Shown here one piece after another: positions 1 through 7,084 of a stretch of DNA of 34,348 nt (positions are counted from its first letter, which is position 1; each line of letters starts with the position of its first letter). The DNA comes from a virus: the IMG/VR virus record IMGVR_UViG_3300020470_000093, positions 1 to 34,348 of that record. The stretch is one strand, 5' to 3'. The translations under genes were made by a program, and so were the position numbers. Below the pieces are notes generated by a model. That model was not told the DNA's origin and made no database searches. It saw only the letters and a program-made list of their open reading frames with translations.

Positions 1-3000
1 AGGGCATTGAGGCTCGTAGTTAGAGCGCCATCGCCATCGATGCGGGCTTGCTGCTCGCTAAGGATACCGGCTTCGGTATCACCTACCCTCACAGCTAGTG
101 CAGAAATGTCCCTCGCAACTATCGCGCTTTCCGAGGACCTAACACTCCGTTCTTCAAGAACCAGAGTGCGGGCATCGACTGTTTCACCCTCTAGTTCATA
201 GGACTCTTCTGAAAAATCTAGGGAAAATGAGTCGAAAAGAGTGTCTACCCTAGCTATTTCTGATGAAACCAAGGAGTCTACACGGTCTACCTCTGCAGTA
301 ACATCGCTTACGATACCGTCAATACGAACATCCGTGGCATCCACGTCAGCTATAACGCCATCTATCCGAGTATTGAGGGAGTCAGCACTGGCCTGAATCT
401 GTGTAACACGAGCATTAGCTTCTGCCAAAATTGCTGAGGCATTCTCCGAAGTGGCCTCTTGAAGGTCCTCAAGGTCTTGAGCCACATCCGAATTTAGAGT
501 TACCTGAGAAGACCAGTTAGCTTCAATGTCCTGCAGTCGAGCCGCCTCCGCTGGTGTCATACCAACTGTAGCACCATTCTCGACGCCGATGTGGCTCCCC
601 TCTGTTACGAGGTTGCCCTCAGGCTTCCATTCGTTTCCGTCCCACACATGGGTTACTGGAACAACCCCATCGGTTACGGTATAGCGAAAACCGGCGTAGG
701 GTGCGTCTTCTGGGCGATCCAGCAGACTACCGCGAATATGAGCAGGCGGGTGAACTTCTTGAGAGCCAACTACTTCGTACTGACCGACCAGCGGGTTCGA
801 CTGGACACCACGGCGGTCCAGTGCGGTGATCTTGAACGAGTAGAATCCATCCTGTGGGTCCTCAAGCTCAGCTACGCTGTCGCTGAGATTCTCATGGAGA
901 ATCTTCCACGGCCCGTCGTTATAGCGGTACTCGACGCGGAACCCTTCAAGGAAGAGACTGCCGGGGCGATCCCAGTTGACCTGCAAGGCACGGCGAACCT
1001 GATAGTCGGTGCTGTAGACGAGCAGATCGAACATACCATCTGTGGGAACACCCGGAGCATCAATCTCAACATTAGACTCCTGAGCAAGGATCGCCTGCTC
1101 AGACACATTGTCCATTGCGTTCCACTTGCCGCTGTCGATGATGGCAGCAGAGATCGTGTATTCATCTTCGCTGTCTTCACTACGCTCTACCGAAAGAACT
1201 CGGTAAGAGATGGGGTTGGCTGGAAGGCCATTTGCTTCAAGTGAAACAGCACTGTCTTTCAGCACGTTAGCAGGCAGTGGACTGTCGATAGAAATCTCGG
1301 TTACGTCGCCACGTTCGCCTCCGAGGTTAACAACTTCACGAGTTACAACACCATCTTCGGTGTTGAAGTGCATGACGTAAGAGACACCGACTTCCAGACG
1401 AACCGGACGCATGAGGACAACATCGGTCCCACTGTAGCTGGCAATGCGGCTGGCACTCTTGACCAAGTGGTCTGCGTTGAGAGCCTCATCCGCAACCAGA
1501 ATGGTGTCCAGAGGAGACAGGTAACGACCAATACGGTTGGTCACAAAGCTGACGATCTTGTATTCGTTCAGGCTCACGCGAAGGCGGAACATCAGACGAC
1601 GCAGAGCTTCCTGACGATTCGTGCAGCCTACCAGAGCGACTTCGGTGAATCGCGTTCCGTTCTCATCGATATCCGGCTGGTCAAATACCCGAACAGTGTC
1701 CTGCTCGTAGTCGAGGTCCTCGTTCAGGAACGTACCACGCCAGTCGTTGAAACGGCTGTCTACGTCAGTGTGGCTGTAGTTGAAGCCACCGAAGGTGTTG
1801 CCCTCGAAGAAGAGAACCTTCGGAGTCTCAGGCTTATCAACCACAAGACGCCACTTGCCATCGCCCGTATCTTCGATGTAGCTGTTAACCGAACCTGCAA
1901 GATACTGCAGCATTTCAGTCACTTCCTGAGCCTCAGTGATGTTGAGGTTCATGTTGAAGCGAGCGTGAGTTCCTCCACGTCCGTCCGAAACCTGTTCAGA
2001 GAAATACTTCGAGGCTTCGAGGCAGTCCCACTTATCGAGAGTGGACCCCGGCTGTAGCCCAGCGAGGCCGTGAATCGGGTCTTCGATGAACTCCTTTATC
2101 TGCCATGCAGGGTCAGTTGTGAAGTGTTCTTCGTAGTTACCCGCCCAAGTTTCGCCTGAGTAGACGCGAGTCTCTGGGTCCCACACCGAAGTCGGAGGAG
2201 TGCTACAAATCTTGGTGTCGAAGACACCTGTTACTTCGGGGAAGCCATTGAACTGGTCGCTCGCCTTACCGACAAGCTGCAGCCAAACCTGACCTCGCCA
2301 TTCTTCGTCTTCACCCAAGACTTCCTGAGAGACGGAAGCGACCGACTCGAACGCAATGGTACGACGCTCTTGGTTTTCGTCGTTGTCGAGAGTGTCCCGT
2401 TCACGAAGACGGGCACGAACTTCCCAAGTGACATTCTCGTAGTTGCCTGTGTTAGGCACAGCGATACGGACTTCCTTGACGTAGGCCGAGGTAGTCTTAC
2501 CGGTGATTGTCAGATAGGGAGTGTTGCTGGCTTTGAACCCGATGCCGTTCGGGTTGAACATGCTGCGAGACAGGTAGACGTTCGCCCCATAGAAATCCTC
2601 TACGATATCATATCCCCGAGGATCATAAGTCACGCTGTTCGACTGGTTACCCGAGAACGGGTTGACCCAAGTCGAGCTGTTCGACGGACGCATCTGGATT
2701 TCTATGTTGGCAGTCAGTTCTCGAATGCTCTTGGAATCTTGCTTGAAAAGCTGCTGAACCACAAAGCGCATATCGATGTGATTAGCACCTGGAGTAGACG
2801 TAGCGCCCACTACCCAATTGCCCGGAGTGGCAGCATTGGGGTTTGCAAGCTGGACGCCAATGTTCTGGACGTCGCCACCGCCGCCTAGGCGGAACTTAAC
2901 TGTCTGAGTTTCAAGAGGATTACCGTCGGCGAAGATCGCGGCAACGTCCTCGAAGTTGGACGAACCGTCCGTGTTCTCAAGCGGAACACCGTTGACTTTG

Positions 3001-3152
3001 AGGCCTTTCAGACCGTCGGTGAGACCCTTCCATCGACCTGAGCCGAGACCAAATAGAAGTTCAAAGCTGTCGTTGGAGCGAAGGGTATCTGGCTTAGTGA
3101 TGAAATTCGAGCCACCACCGCCACCCTTCGCTCCCAAAATCTGTCTTACCAT
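1..3152 (-). CDS. J: Tail tip attachment protein (lambda gpJ-like), partial
   Basis: The frame is open from an ATG at 3152 to the left edge, about 1050 codons, so the C-terminus is missing. The N-terminus starts with a glycine-rich stretch (MVRQILGAKGGGGS) followed by the typical gpJ core that forms the central tail tip and contacts the host receptor. Around residues 700-795 there is a fibronectin type III-like domain (NWDRPGSLFLEGFRVEYRY). From about residue 850 the protein becomes low-complexity and coiled-coil, with heptad-like repeats of the type IDGIVSDV and VDSLVSSEIARVDTL, as in fibre stalks. It is the last gene of the minus-strand tail operon, 48 bases after a GIY-YIG endonuclease gene. 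The assignment rests on order (M, L, K, I, J) plus recognisable N-terminal sequence. Receptor specificity cannot be inferred because the tip is outside the window. Confidence 0.88.
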   Translation of the reverse strand, partial: MVRQILGAKGGGGGSNFITKPDTLRSNDSFELLFGLGSGRWKGLTDGLKGLKVNGVPLENTDGSSNFEDVAAIFADGNPLETQTVKFRLGGGGDVQNIGVQLANPNAATPGNWVVGATSTPGANHIDMRFVVQQLFKQDSKSIRELTANIEIQMRPSNSSTWVNPFSGNQSNSVTYDPRGYDIVEDFYGANVYLSRSMFNPNGIGFKASNTPYLTITGKTTSAYVKEVRIAVPNTGNYENVTWEVRARLRERDTLDNDENQERRTIAFESVASVSQEVLGEDEEWRGQVWLQLVGKASDQFNGFPEVTGVFDTKICSTPPTSVWDPETRVYSGETWAGNYEEHFTTDPAWQIKEFIEDPIHGLAGLQPGSTLDKWDCLEASKYFSEQVSDGRGGTHARFNMNLNITEAQEVTEMLQYLAGSVNSYIEDTGDGKWRLVVDKPETPKVLFFEGNTFGGFNYSHTDVDSRFNDWRGTFLNEDLDYEQDTVRVFDQPDIDENGTRFTEVALVGCTNRQEALRRLMFRLRVSLNEYKIVSFVTNRIGRYLSPLDTILVADEALNADHLVKSASRIASYSGTDVVLMRPVRLEVGVSYVMHFNTEDGVVTREVVNLGGERGDVTEISIDSPLPANVLKDSAVSLEANGLPANPISYRVLSVERSEDSEDEYTISAAIIDSGKWNAMDNVSEQAILAQESNVEIDAPGVPTDGMFDLLVYSTDYQVRRALQVNWDRPGSLFLEGFRVEYRYNDGPWKILHENLSDSVAELEDPQDGFYSFKITALDRRGVQSNPLVGQYEVVGSQEVHPPAHIRGSLLDRPEDAPYAGFRYTVTDGVVPVTHVWDGNEWKPEGNLVTEGSHIGVENGATVGMTPAEAARLQDIEANWSSQVTLNSDVAQDLEDLQEATSENASAILAEANARVTQIQASADSLNTRIDGVIADVDATDVRIDGIVSDVTAEVDRVDSLVSSEIARVDTLFDSFSLDFSEESYELEGETVDARTLVLEERSVRSSESAIVARDISALAVRVGDTEAGILSEQQARIDGDGALTTSLNA

Positions 3153-3200
3153 GAAGACTACTTAACGGATTTTGGTATTATTGTAAACCTTTACATCTCC

Positions 3201-3854
3201 TCACCGCTGAGGCGGAAGTAGTAGAGCTTTTGTGGGGCACCAGCCTTTATTGACGCGATTACAAACTGTGTCGTAATTTCTTTCAAACTTAGCAGCTAAC
3301 TGCTTTATAGTCCCACTCTCACCAGCTACCAAGAAAACTTTTCCGAAACCTCTTGGCCTGGAAAAGGCCACTTCAGGTGAATGCCCCAAAACAGTCAGCC
3401 GCTTTCTCAACGCCCCAACACTCACTCCAGTTTCTTTCGACCACTCCTTTAGGGTCATAGTCTTACCGAAGGCGGTAAATTTGTGCGAGGCAGAATAGGC
3501 TGCACGTTTCCTGACCTCGGGGTCTTGAGGAATGACTCGGTTGCTTCCATCAACCGAGTCACAGATATTCATTCCTCCCTCACTAACTAATGAACCCCTC
3601 TCATGAATCCAGAAGAGTTCCGCAGTGTCTAGATTTTGAATCTCAGTCTCCTCTAATATGGAAAATTTGAATTTAGTCTCCCCATATTTCTTCCATGACC
3701 GTTGAAGAATCAAATTATGATGCTTACCGTGCTTCAGTTGCGATCTATGATTTCTCCATCTACGATGTACATTAACCGACTGGCCGACATACTCTCGACC
3801 AGTCGGTAGACATTTGATACTATAGACTCCTACAATATCAGAACTCATCTTCAT
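3201..3854 (-). CDS. GIY-YIG homing endonuclease
   Basis: The 217-residue protein opens with a GIY-YIG nuclease domain: GVYSI at residues 9-13 and EYVGQS about 10 residues later, followed by HRRWRNHR, which supplies the catalytic arginine region, and the glutamate of AELFWIHE. The C-terminal half (about 110-217) looks like the DNA-binding part of Seg/I-TevI-like enzymes, with a helix-turn-helix-like stretch (TLKEWSKETGVSVGALRKRL) and a second similar one (GTIKQLAAKFERNYDTVCNR). Such genes are selfish elements that cut an intronless or unoccupied allele and spread by repair. The gene overlaps the preceding phosphoesterase gene by 17 bases and sits directly before J. Its sequence looks richer in A+T than its neighbours, consistent with recent insertion. 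No intron boundaries are visible, so it appears free-standing. Confidence 0.85.
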   Translation of the reverse strand: MKMSSDIVGVYSIKCLPTGREYVGQSVNVHRRWRNHRSQLKHGKHHNLILQRSWKKYGETKFKFSILEETEIQNLDTAELFWIHERGSLVSEGGMNICDSVDGSNRVIPQDPEVRKRAAYSASHKFTAFGKTMTLKEWSKETGVSVGALRKRLTVLGHSPEVAFSRPRGFGKVFLVAGESGTIKQLAAKFERNYDTVCNRVNKGWCPTKALLLPPQR

Positions 3855-4899
3855 TTCTCATGTAATGCTTACCATGGATCAGGGTAAAGTCGCCAATGAA
3901 GTGATAATCCATGTGGGGGATTTGTTCTTGGGTATCAACAGTGACCGTCATAAACCCCATGTCCCATTTTTCGCCTGCGCAGTACTCAGCACTACGACGG
4001 TGACCACAACCAAGCTGGTGCCATTCGTAGCTGCCGAAGATATGGCTATACTGCGAGTGAACGAGGTGCTGGTGGTGGTGCCCATTGACGCCGGGGACTC
4101 CTTTGTTGCGACCATCGGGGAAGTGATCCACGAGGAAACAGTTGTGGAAGACCTCGTAGTTCTTGCCGATTTCCTTGACAACGTTCGACTTGTTGAACGT
4201 ACCAAGATCAGCCCGAGCAACGTAACGAACTTCGTACTTGTCGAGGCCCAGCAGCTTGGGAACAGTCCAGCCGTGAAGGTCGCTCAGCACAACCTTGAGA
4301 GCAGGAGCGTTGTCGGTCAGATACCGCAGCAGTCGGTGTTCGTGATTACCTTCGATGAAGACAATCTCGGTATCGGGAGCCGCTTCTCGGATATCTCCGA
4401 GGAAGGTATGCACCCACTGAATCTTGCTCACAATATCCCATTCGCGGGGATCGACGCTGTAACGACCAAATTCAGCAAGATCAAACACGTCGCCACCAAG
4501 AATGACAGTGTCAGGCTGAATGCGAACAACGGTATCAATAAAGATACGACGCCAGAACGGGTCGCACTCTTCGTCGTGGATGTCGGACGCGACCAGCATT
4601 GTTTGGAATCTAGTTCCCTTAGGCTTACGAAACTTGTCAATGTAATCTGCCTTCTCGATGTTCATCTGACGATAGACGTCTGCATCAGTGTGTCGCCCAA
4701 GGGCCAAGCGGTCCTTACGGCCACCTGCTAGTTCCTCAAGCCCTGCGGCTCGACGGAAGGCACGGAAAGTACCAAAACCACTTTTGATTGCGTGATCGCT
4801 AAAGCTCCCGAGATTCCGATACTGGGTACGAGTCGGCATATCTCTATCAACCTCAGAAGCTACTCGCTTGAGGTCTTCAATCATATCTATTTTATTCAT
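3838..4899 (-). CDS. Calcineurin-like metallophosphoesterase with N-terminal homing-endonuclease-type repeat
   Basis: The 353-residue protein has all the metal-binding motifs of the calcineurin-like phosphoesterase family: SDIHD (D106, H108), GGDVFD (D137), GNHEH (N185, H186) and GHHHQH (273-278). These coordinate two metal ions for phosphoester hydrolysis; the substrate is unknown. Residues 7-55 resemble the short DNA-binding repeat that accompanies HNH homing endonucleases (DLKRVASE, PTRTQYRNLG, then FGTFRAFRRAAGL). The gene lies in the tail operon between I and J, starting in an ATGA overlap with the I gene, so it is translationally coupled to tail assembly genes. It could be a DNA repair-type nuclease, a virion-associated enzyme or a cargo gene. 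Family confidence is high; the role is not known. Confidence 0.85.
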   Translation of the reverse strand: MNKIDMIEDLKRVASEVDRDMPTRTQYRNLGSFSDHAIKSGFGTFRAFRRAAGLEELAGGRKDRLALGRHTDADVYRQMNIEKADYIDKFRKPKGTRFQTMLVASDIHDEECDPFWRRIFIDTVVRIQPDTVILGGDVFDLAEFGRYSVDPREWDIVSKIQWVHTFLGDIREAAPDTEIVFIEGNHEHRLLRYLTDNAPALKVVLSDLHGWTVPKLLGLDKYEVRYVARADLGTFNKSNVVKEIGKNYEVFHNCFLVDHFPDGRNKGVPGVNGHHHQHLVHSQYSHIFGSYEWHQLGCGHRRSAEYCAGEKWDMGFMTVTVDTQEQIPHMDYHFIGDFTLIHGKHYMRNEDEF

Positions 4900-5459
4900 C
4901 CAGGAAATTCGCCTTTCACTAGGTCTGTAGAATCGACATTTAGCGCCAGAAGGTGCGGGGCTGTCAGCTTAATTCGGCCCATAGAGTACGAGCGAAGTGT
5001 GCCGATCTGGGTGGTATTGTTGGACAGACCAAGATACTTGGACGCCTCCGGATCGTTGGATTGAGATAGCGAGGGAGCTTTAGTGAAGATTTGGGCGAGA
5101 CCCGACAGCATGAGGCTAACGCCCATACCAATCAAGGCATTCGCCAGCATACCGCTGGCGACAGTCCCGACACCGGGGATAAACGCGATACCGATCAGTG
5201 CGGCCCCTAGAAGGACCTTACCCACACCCTTGCCCCCCGCAACTGCAGGGACCATGTGGATTTCATCGGGGCTTTCGTCCAGAGATTCCTCTGTTTCGTG
5301 CCCGACGATTCGGAGCATAGGGCGTTCTTCAACCAGACGGTCGGAGTACAGCCCTAGCTGACGAGTAAGAGCCGTTACAGCCTCACGCACGGAGCCTGCT
5401 TCGATCTTATGGACTGCGCCATAGTCTTCGGCCAGCTTACCGTGGAATGTGATTTGCAT
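4896..5459 (-). CDS. I: Tail assembly protein I (lambda gpI-like)
   Basis: The 187-residue protein has the gpI layout: an N-terminal ubiquitin-like beta-grasp domain (residues 1-70, beginning MQITFHGKLAEDYG), a central glycine-rich hydrophobic section (about 75-125, with GKVLLGAALIGIAFIPGVGTV) that may insert in a membrane or pack in the tip, and a short C-terminal beta segment. In lambda, gpI acts with gpK during assembly of the tail tip and is absent or cleaved in the mature virion. Here it overlaps the JAMM protease gene by 23 bases upstream and the phosphoesterase gene by 4 bases downstream. A ubiquitin-like domain next to a JAMM peptidase suggests that the peptidase processes it; this is inference from the family pairing. 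Confidence 0.82.
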   Translation of the reverse strand: MQITFHGKLAEDYGAVHKIEAGSVREAVTALTRQLGLYSDRLVEERPMLRIVGHETEESLDESPDEIHMVPAVAGGKGVGKVLLGAALIGIAFIPGVGTVASGMLANALIGMGVSLMLSGLAQIFTKAPSLSQSNDPEASKYLGLSNNTTQIGTLRSYSMGRIKLTAPHLLALNVDSTDLVKGEFPG

Positions 5460-5760
5460 CTAGTACGACTCCGTTTTCTACTTTGTATTCAGTGATGCCT
5501 TCAAGCCCCACGATGAAGTGGGAGACATCAGGCCACATTTCCATGTACGCCTTATCGGCCCCACTCAGAACGCTGGAAGCTCCAGGATGAGTGTGCCAGA
5601 TGCCTTCGATTTGGTCGATATAGCGGACAACATCTGCGGCGTCAATTTCAAATCCTTCCTTTGGGTCAGGATGTACGTTTGGGGTTTCGAAAATTGCGCC
5701 GTCGATAATCAGGCCGCAACGTTCTTGCTCACCCTCGTAATAATCAAACAAGTCCTTCAT
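5437..5760 (-). CDS. JAMM/MPN-domain peptidase (lambda gpK N-terminal domain equivalent)
   Basis: This 107-residue protein is a complete JAB/MPN metalloprotease domain. The zinc site is visible as HTHP (H56, H58) followed by S66 and D69 in the pattern HxHP-x7-SxxD, with E13 near CGLI as the likely catalytic glutamate. In lambda this domain is the N-terminal half of gpK, whereas here it is a separate gene transcribed after the NlpC/P60 gene. It overlaps that gene by 17 bases and the following I gene by 23 bases. The likely job is proteolytic maturation during tail tip assembly, perhaps of the ubiquitin-like I protein. Confidence 0.88.
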   Translation of the reverse strand: MKDLFDYYEGEQERCGLIIDGAIFETPNVHPDPKEGFEIDAADVVRYIDQIEGIWHTHPGASSVLSGADKAYMEMWPDVSHFIVGLEGITEYKVENGVVLDANHIPR

Positions 5761-6205
5761 CGTAAACCTCTTTCAGTTCAAGCGTTGGTTTCTTTTCTCG
5801 AAGGTCGGGAACGTCTGGGTGCCGCAAAAGGTACGAAGTGTACCGACGCCACGCTGGGCGCATCGTCTCTCGACTAGACATCATATTGACCTTGTGGTGG
5901 AGGATTTCGTTCCCTCCGAGGAAGATCACCAAATGGTTGGGGACTGAACCTCCTACAGTGCAGACCATTATGTCTGCAGGGCGGGGAGGCCAGTGCTCGT
6001 CAACGTCAAGCATTTCAAAGCCACTCAATGGCCAGTACTTCTCGATCAGATTATCTGTCTCAGGGTCCCAGTCACTCGGACGAGAGAAGGGAGGAATCTC
6101 GATCCCGAAGTTCTCCAGATAGAACCCCTCGACCACGCTAAAACAATCCTGCTTACCGAGGTTGAAAAACTTCCCTTCGAATTTAGCTACCTCAAAGTTT
6201 GACAT
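5744..6205 (-). CDS. NlpC/P60-family peptidase (lambda gpK C-terminal domain equivalent)
   Basis: The 153-residue protein matches the NlpC/P60 cysteine peptidases of phage tail tips. The catalytic cysteine is C21 in GKQDCFSVV, and the histidine is probably H91 in PNHLVIFLG, with HH at 103-104 as a third polar position. Phage members cleave peptide bonds in peptidoglycan stems during genome entry. In lambda the domain is fused behind a JAMM domain in gpK; here it stands alone and upstream of it. It begins 14 bases inside the end of the L-like gene and overlaps the JAMM gene by 17 bases, so these genes are tightly coupled. Confidence 0.87.
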   Translation of the reverse strand: MSNFEVAKFEGKFFNLGKQDCFSVVEGFYLENFGIEIPPFSRPSDWDPETDNLIEKYWPLSGFEMLDVDEHWPPRPADIMVCTVGGSVPNHLVIFLGGNEILHHKVNMMSSRETMRPAWRRYTSYLLRHPDVPDLREKKPTLELKEVYDEGLV

Positions 6206-6677
6206 GGGGATAAGCGGGCCTTGTGTATTTCTTGTAAGGAATCGTGGTCTGAGCAGAAGGAGTGAACCGTCCGAGAATCAGGTTGATGTTGAAACGATTA
6301 TAGTCCTTGATCTGCTTGATACGATACTTGGCAGTGATCTTCTGGTTTACGTTGCCCAGAAGGTCTTCGAGTTCGACCGTGTACTTGATTAGCGTTCCGC
6401 CGTCAACATATCCCGAGAACAGAGCAGGCTTGAGAGCGGCTAAATCAATGTCGTCGCCCCCGATGCTGAGCGTTGGACGTTCTGGATTTCCCTCAGCGGT
6501 TTTTGCCTCGCTAGTCAGAGAACAGGGAACGCTCTCATACTCGTCTCCCAGATACTCGACAGGTGGGCCGCTCTTGAAAAAGATAGTGGCACCGGTGCGG
6601 GTCACAAGCTCATAAAGAACAATCTCCGCATCGGGAGACAGTTCTTGTGAATTTTCGAAGTTAGTTTCGTCAGTCAT
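6192..6677 (-). CDS. L: Minor tail protein L (lambda gpL-like), short form
   Basis: The 161-residue protein corresponds to the N-terminal domain of lambda gpL, recognised from position between M and K and from the pattern PTLSIGGDDIDLAAL followed by GTLIKYTVELEDLL, then KYRIKQIKDYNRFNINLIL. Lambda gpL is longer and ends in a cysteine-rich domain that binds an iron-sulphur cluster at the tail tip. That tail is absent: only one cysteine (C53) is present and the protein ends after AYPHVKL. It starts in a TAATG overlap with the M-like gene. The identification is good by context; loss of the cluster domain is directly visible. Confidence 0.78.
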   Translation of the reverse strand: MTDETNFENSQELSPDAEIVLYELVTRTGATIFFKSGPPVEYLGDEYESVPCSLTSEAKTAEGNPERPTLSIGGDDIDLAALKPALFSGYVDGGTLIKYTVELEDLLGNVNQKITAKYRIKQIKDYNRFNINLILGRFTPSAQTTIPYKKYTRPAYPHVKL

Positions 6678-7084
6678 TAACTGTAGCTCGGGTCATGATG
6701 AATTGCCATAATCTCAAGGGGTTCTAGCAGACCACCAGAATTTGGCAAGGCTTTGGGAACGCTTACAGGATTCTCGAAGCGGAGCTTGAGAACGCCCAAC
6801 CACTCATGGTTGTAGAACCAAGGTTTGTGCTTGCGATGCCCAGTGTAGAATGACTCCAACACCCCTGCATTGTATTCCGGATTGGTTGTGTAGTCGATAG
6901 TTCCATTGTTGAAGTACCAACGGAGTCCTTCGAGTGTGATTTTGAACCTGCGTCTGTAGGGCAGAACAGGAGTAGGAGTGTAGTCCCATCCGTTCATGTC
7001 ACGAATAGACGGCTCCTCCGGAGCAATAGTTTCTGCAGTCCGAGTATTAGGACAGAACTCAAAGTTGAACTCGGCCTCAGCCAT
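6677..7084 (-). CDS. M: Minor tail protein M (lambda gpM-like)
   Basis: This 135-residue protein follows the tape measure gene and precedes the L-like gene, the exact position of gpM in lambda. The sequence is beta-rich with the middle segment YRRRFKITLEGLRWYF and the later KPWFYNHEWLGVLKLRFENP, typical of the small tail-tip proteins of this group. GpM forms part of the ring that joins the tube to the tip. Its start overlaps the end of the tape measure gene by 8 bases. There are no catalytic motifs. Confidence 0.75.
   Translation of the reverse strand: MAEAEFNFEFCPNTRTAETIAPEEPSIRDMNGWDYTPTPVLPYRRRFKITLEGLRWYFNNGTIDYTTNPEYNAGVLESFYTGHRKHKPWFYNHEWLGVLKLRFENPVSVPKALPNSGGLLEPLEIMAIHHDPSYS

Noticed and set aside
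1368-2888. Several plus-strand frames opposite the tail tip gene
   Set aside because: The minus frame is open without a break from 3152 to the left edge and encodes a gpJ-type protein.
3865-4731. A 288-codon plus-strand frame opposite the phosphoesterase
   Set aside because: The minus strand carries all metal-binding motifs of a known family; the plus frame is its shadow.
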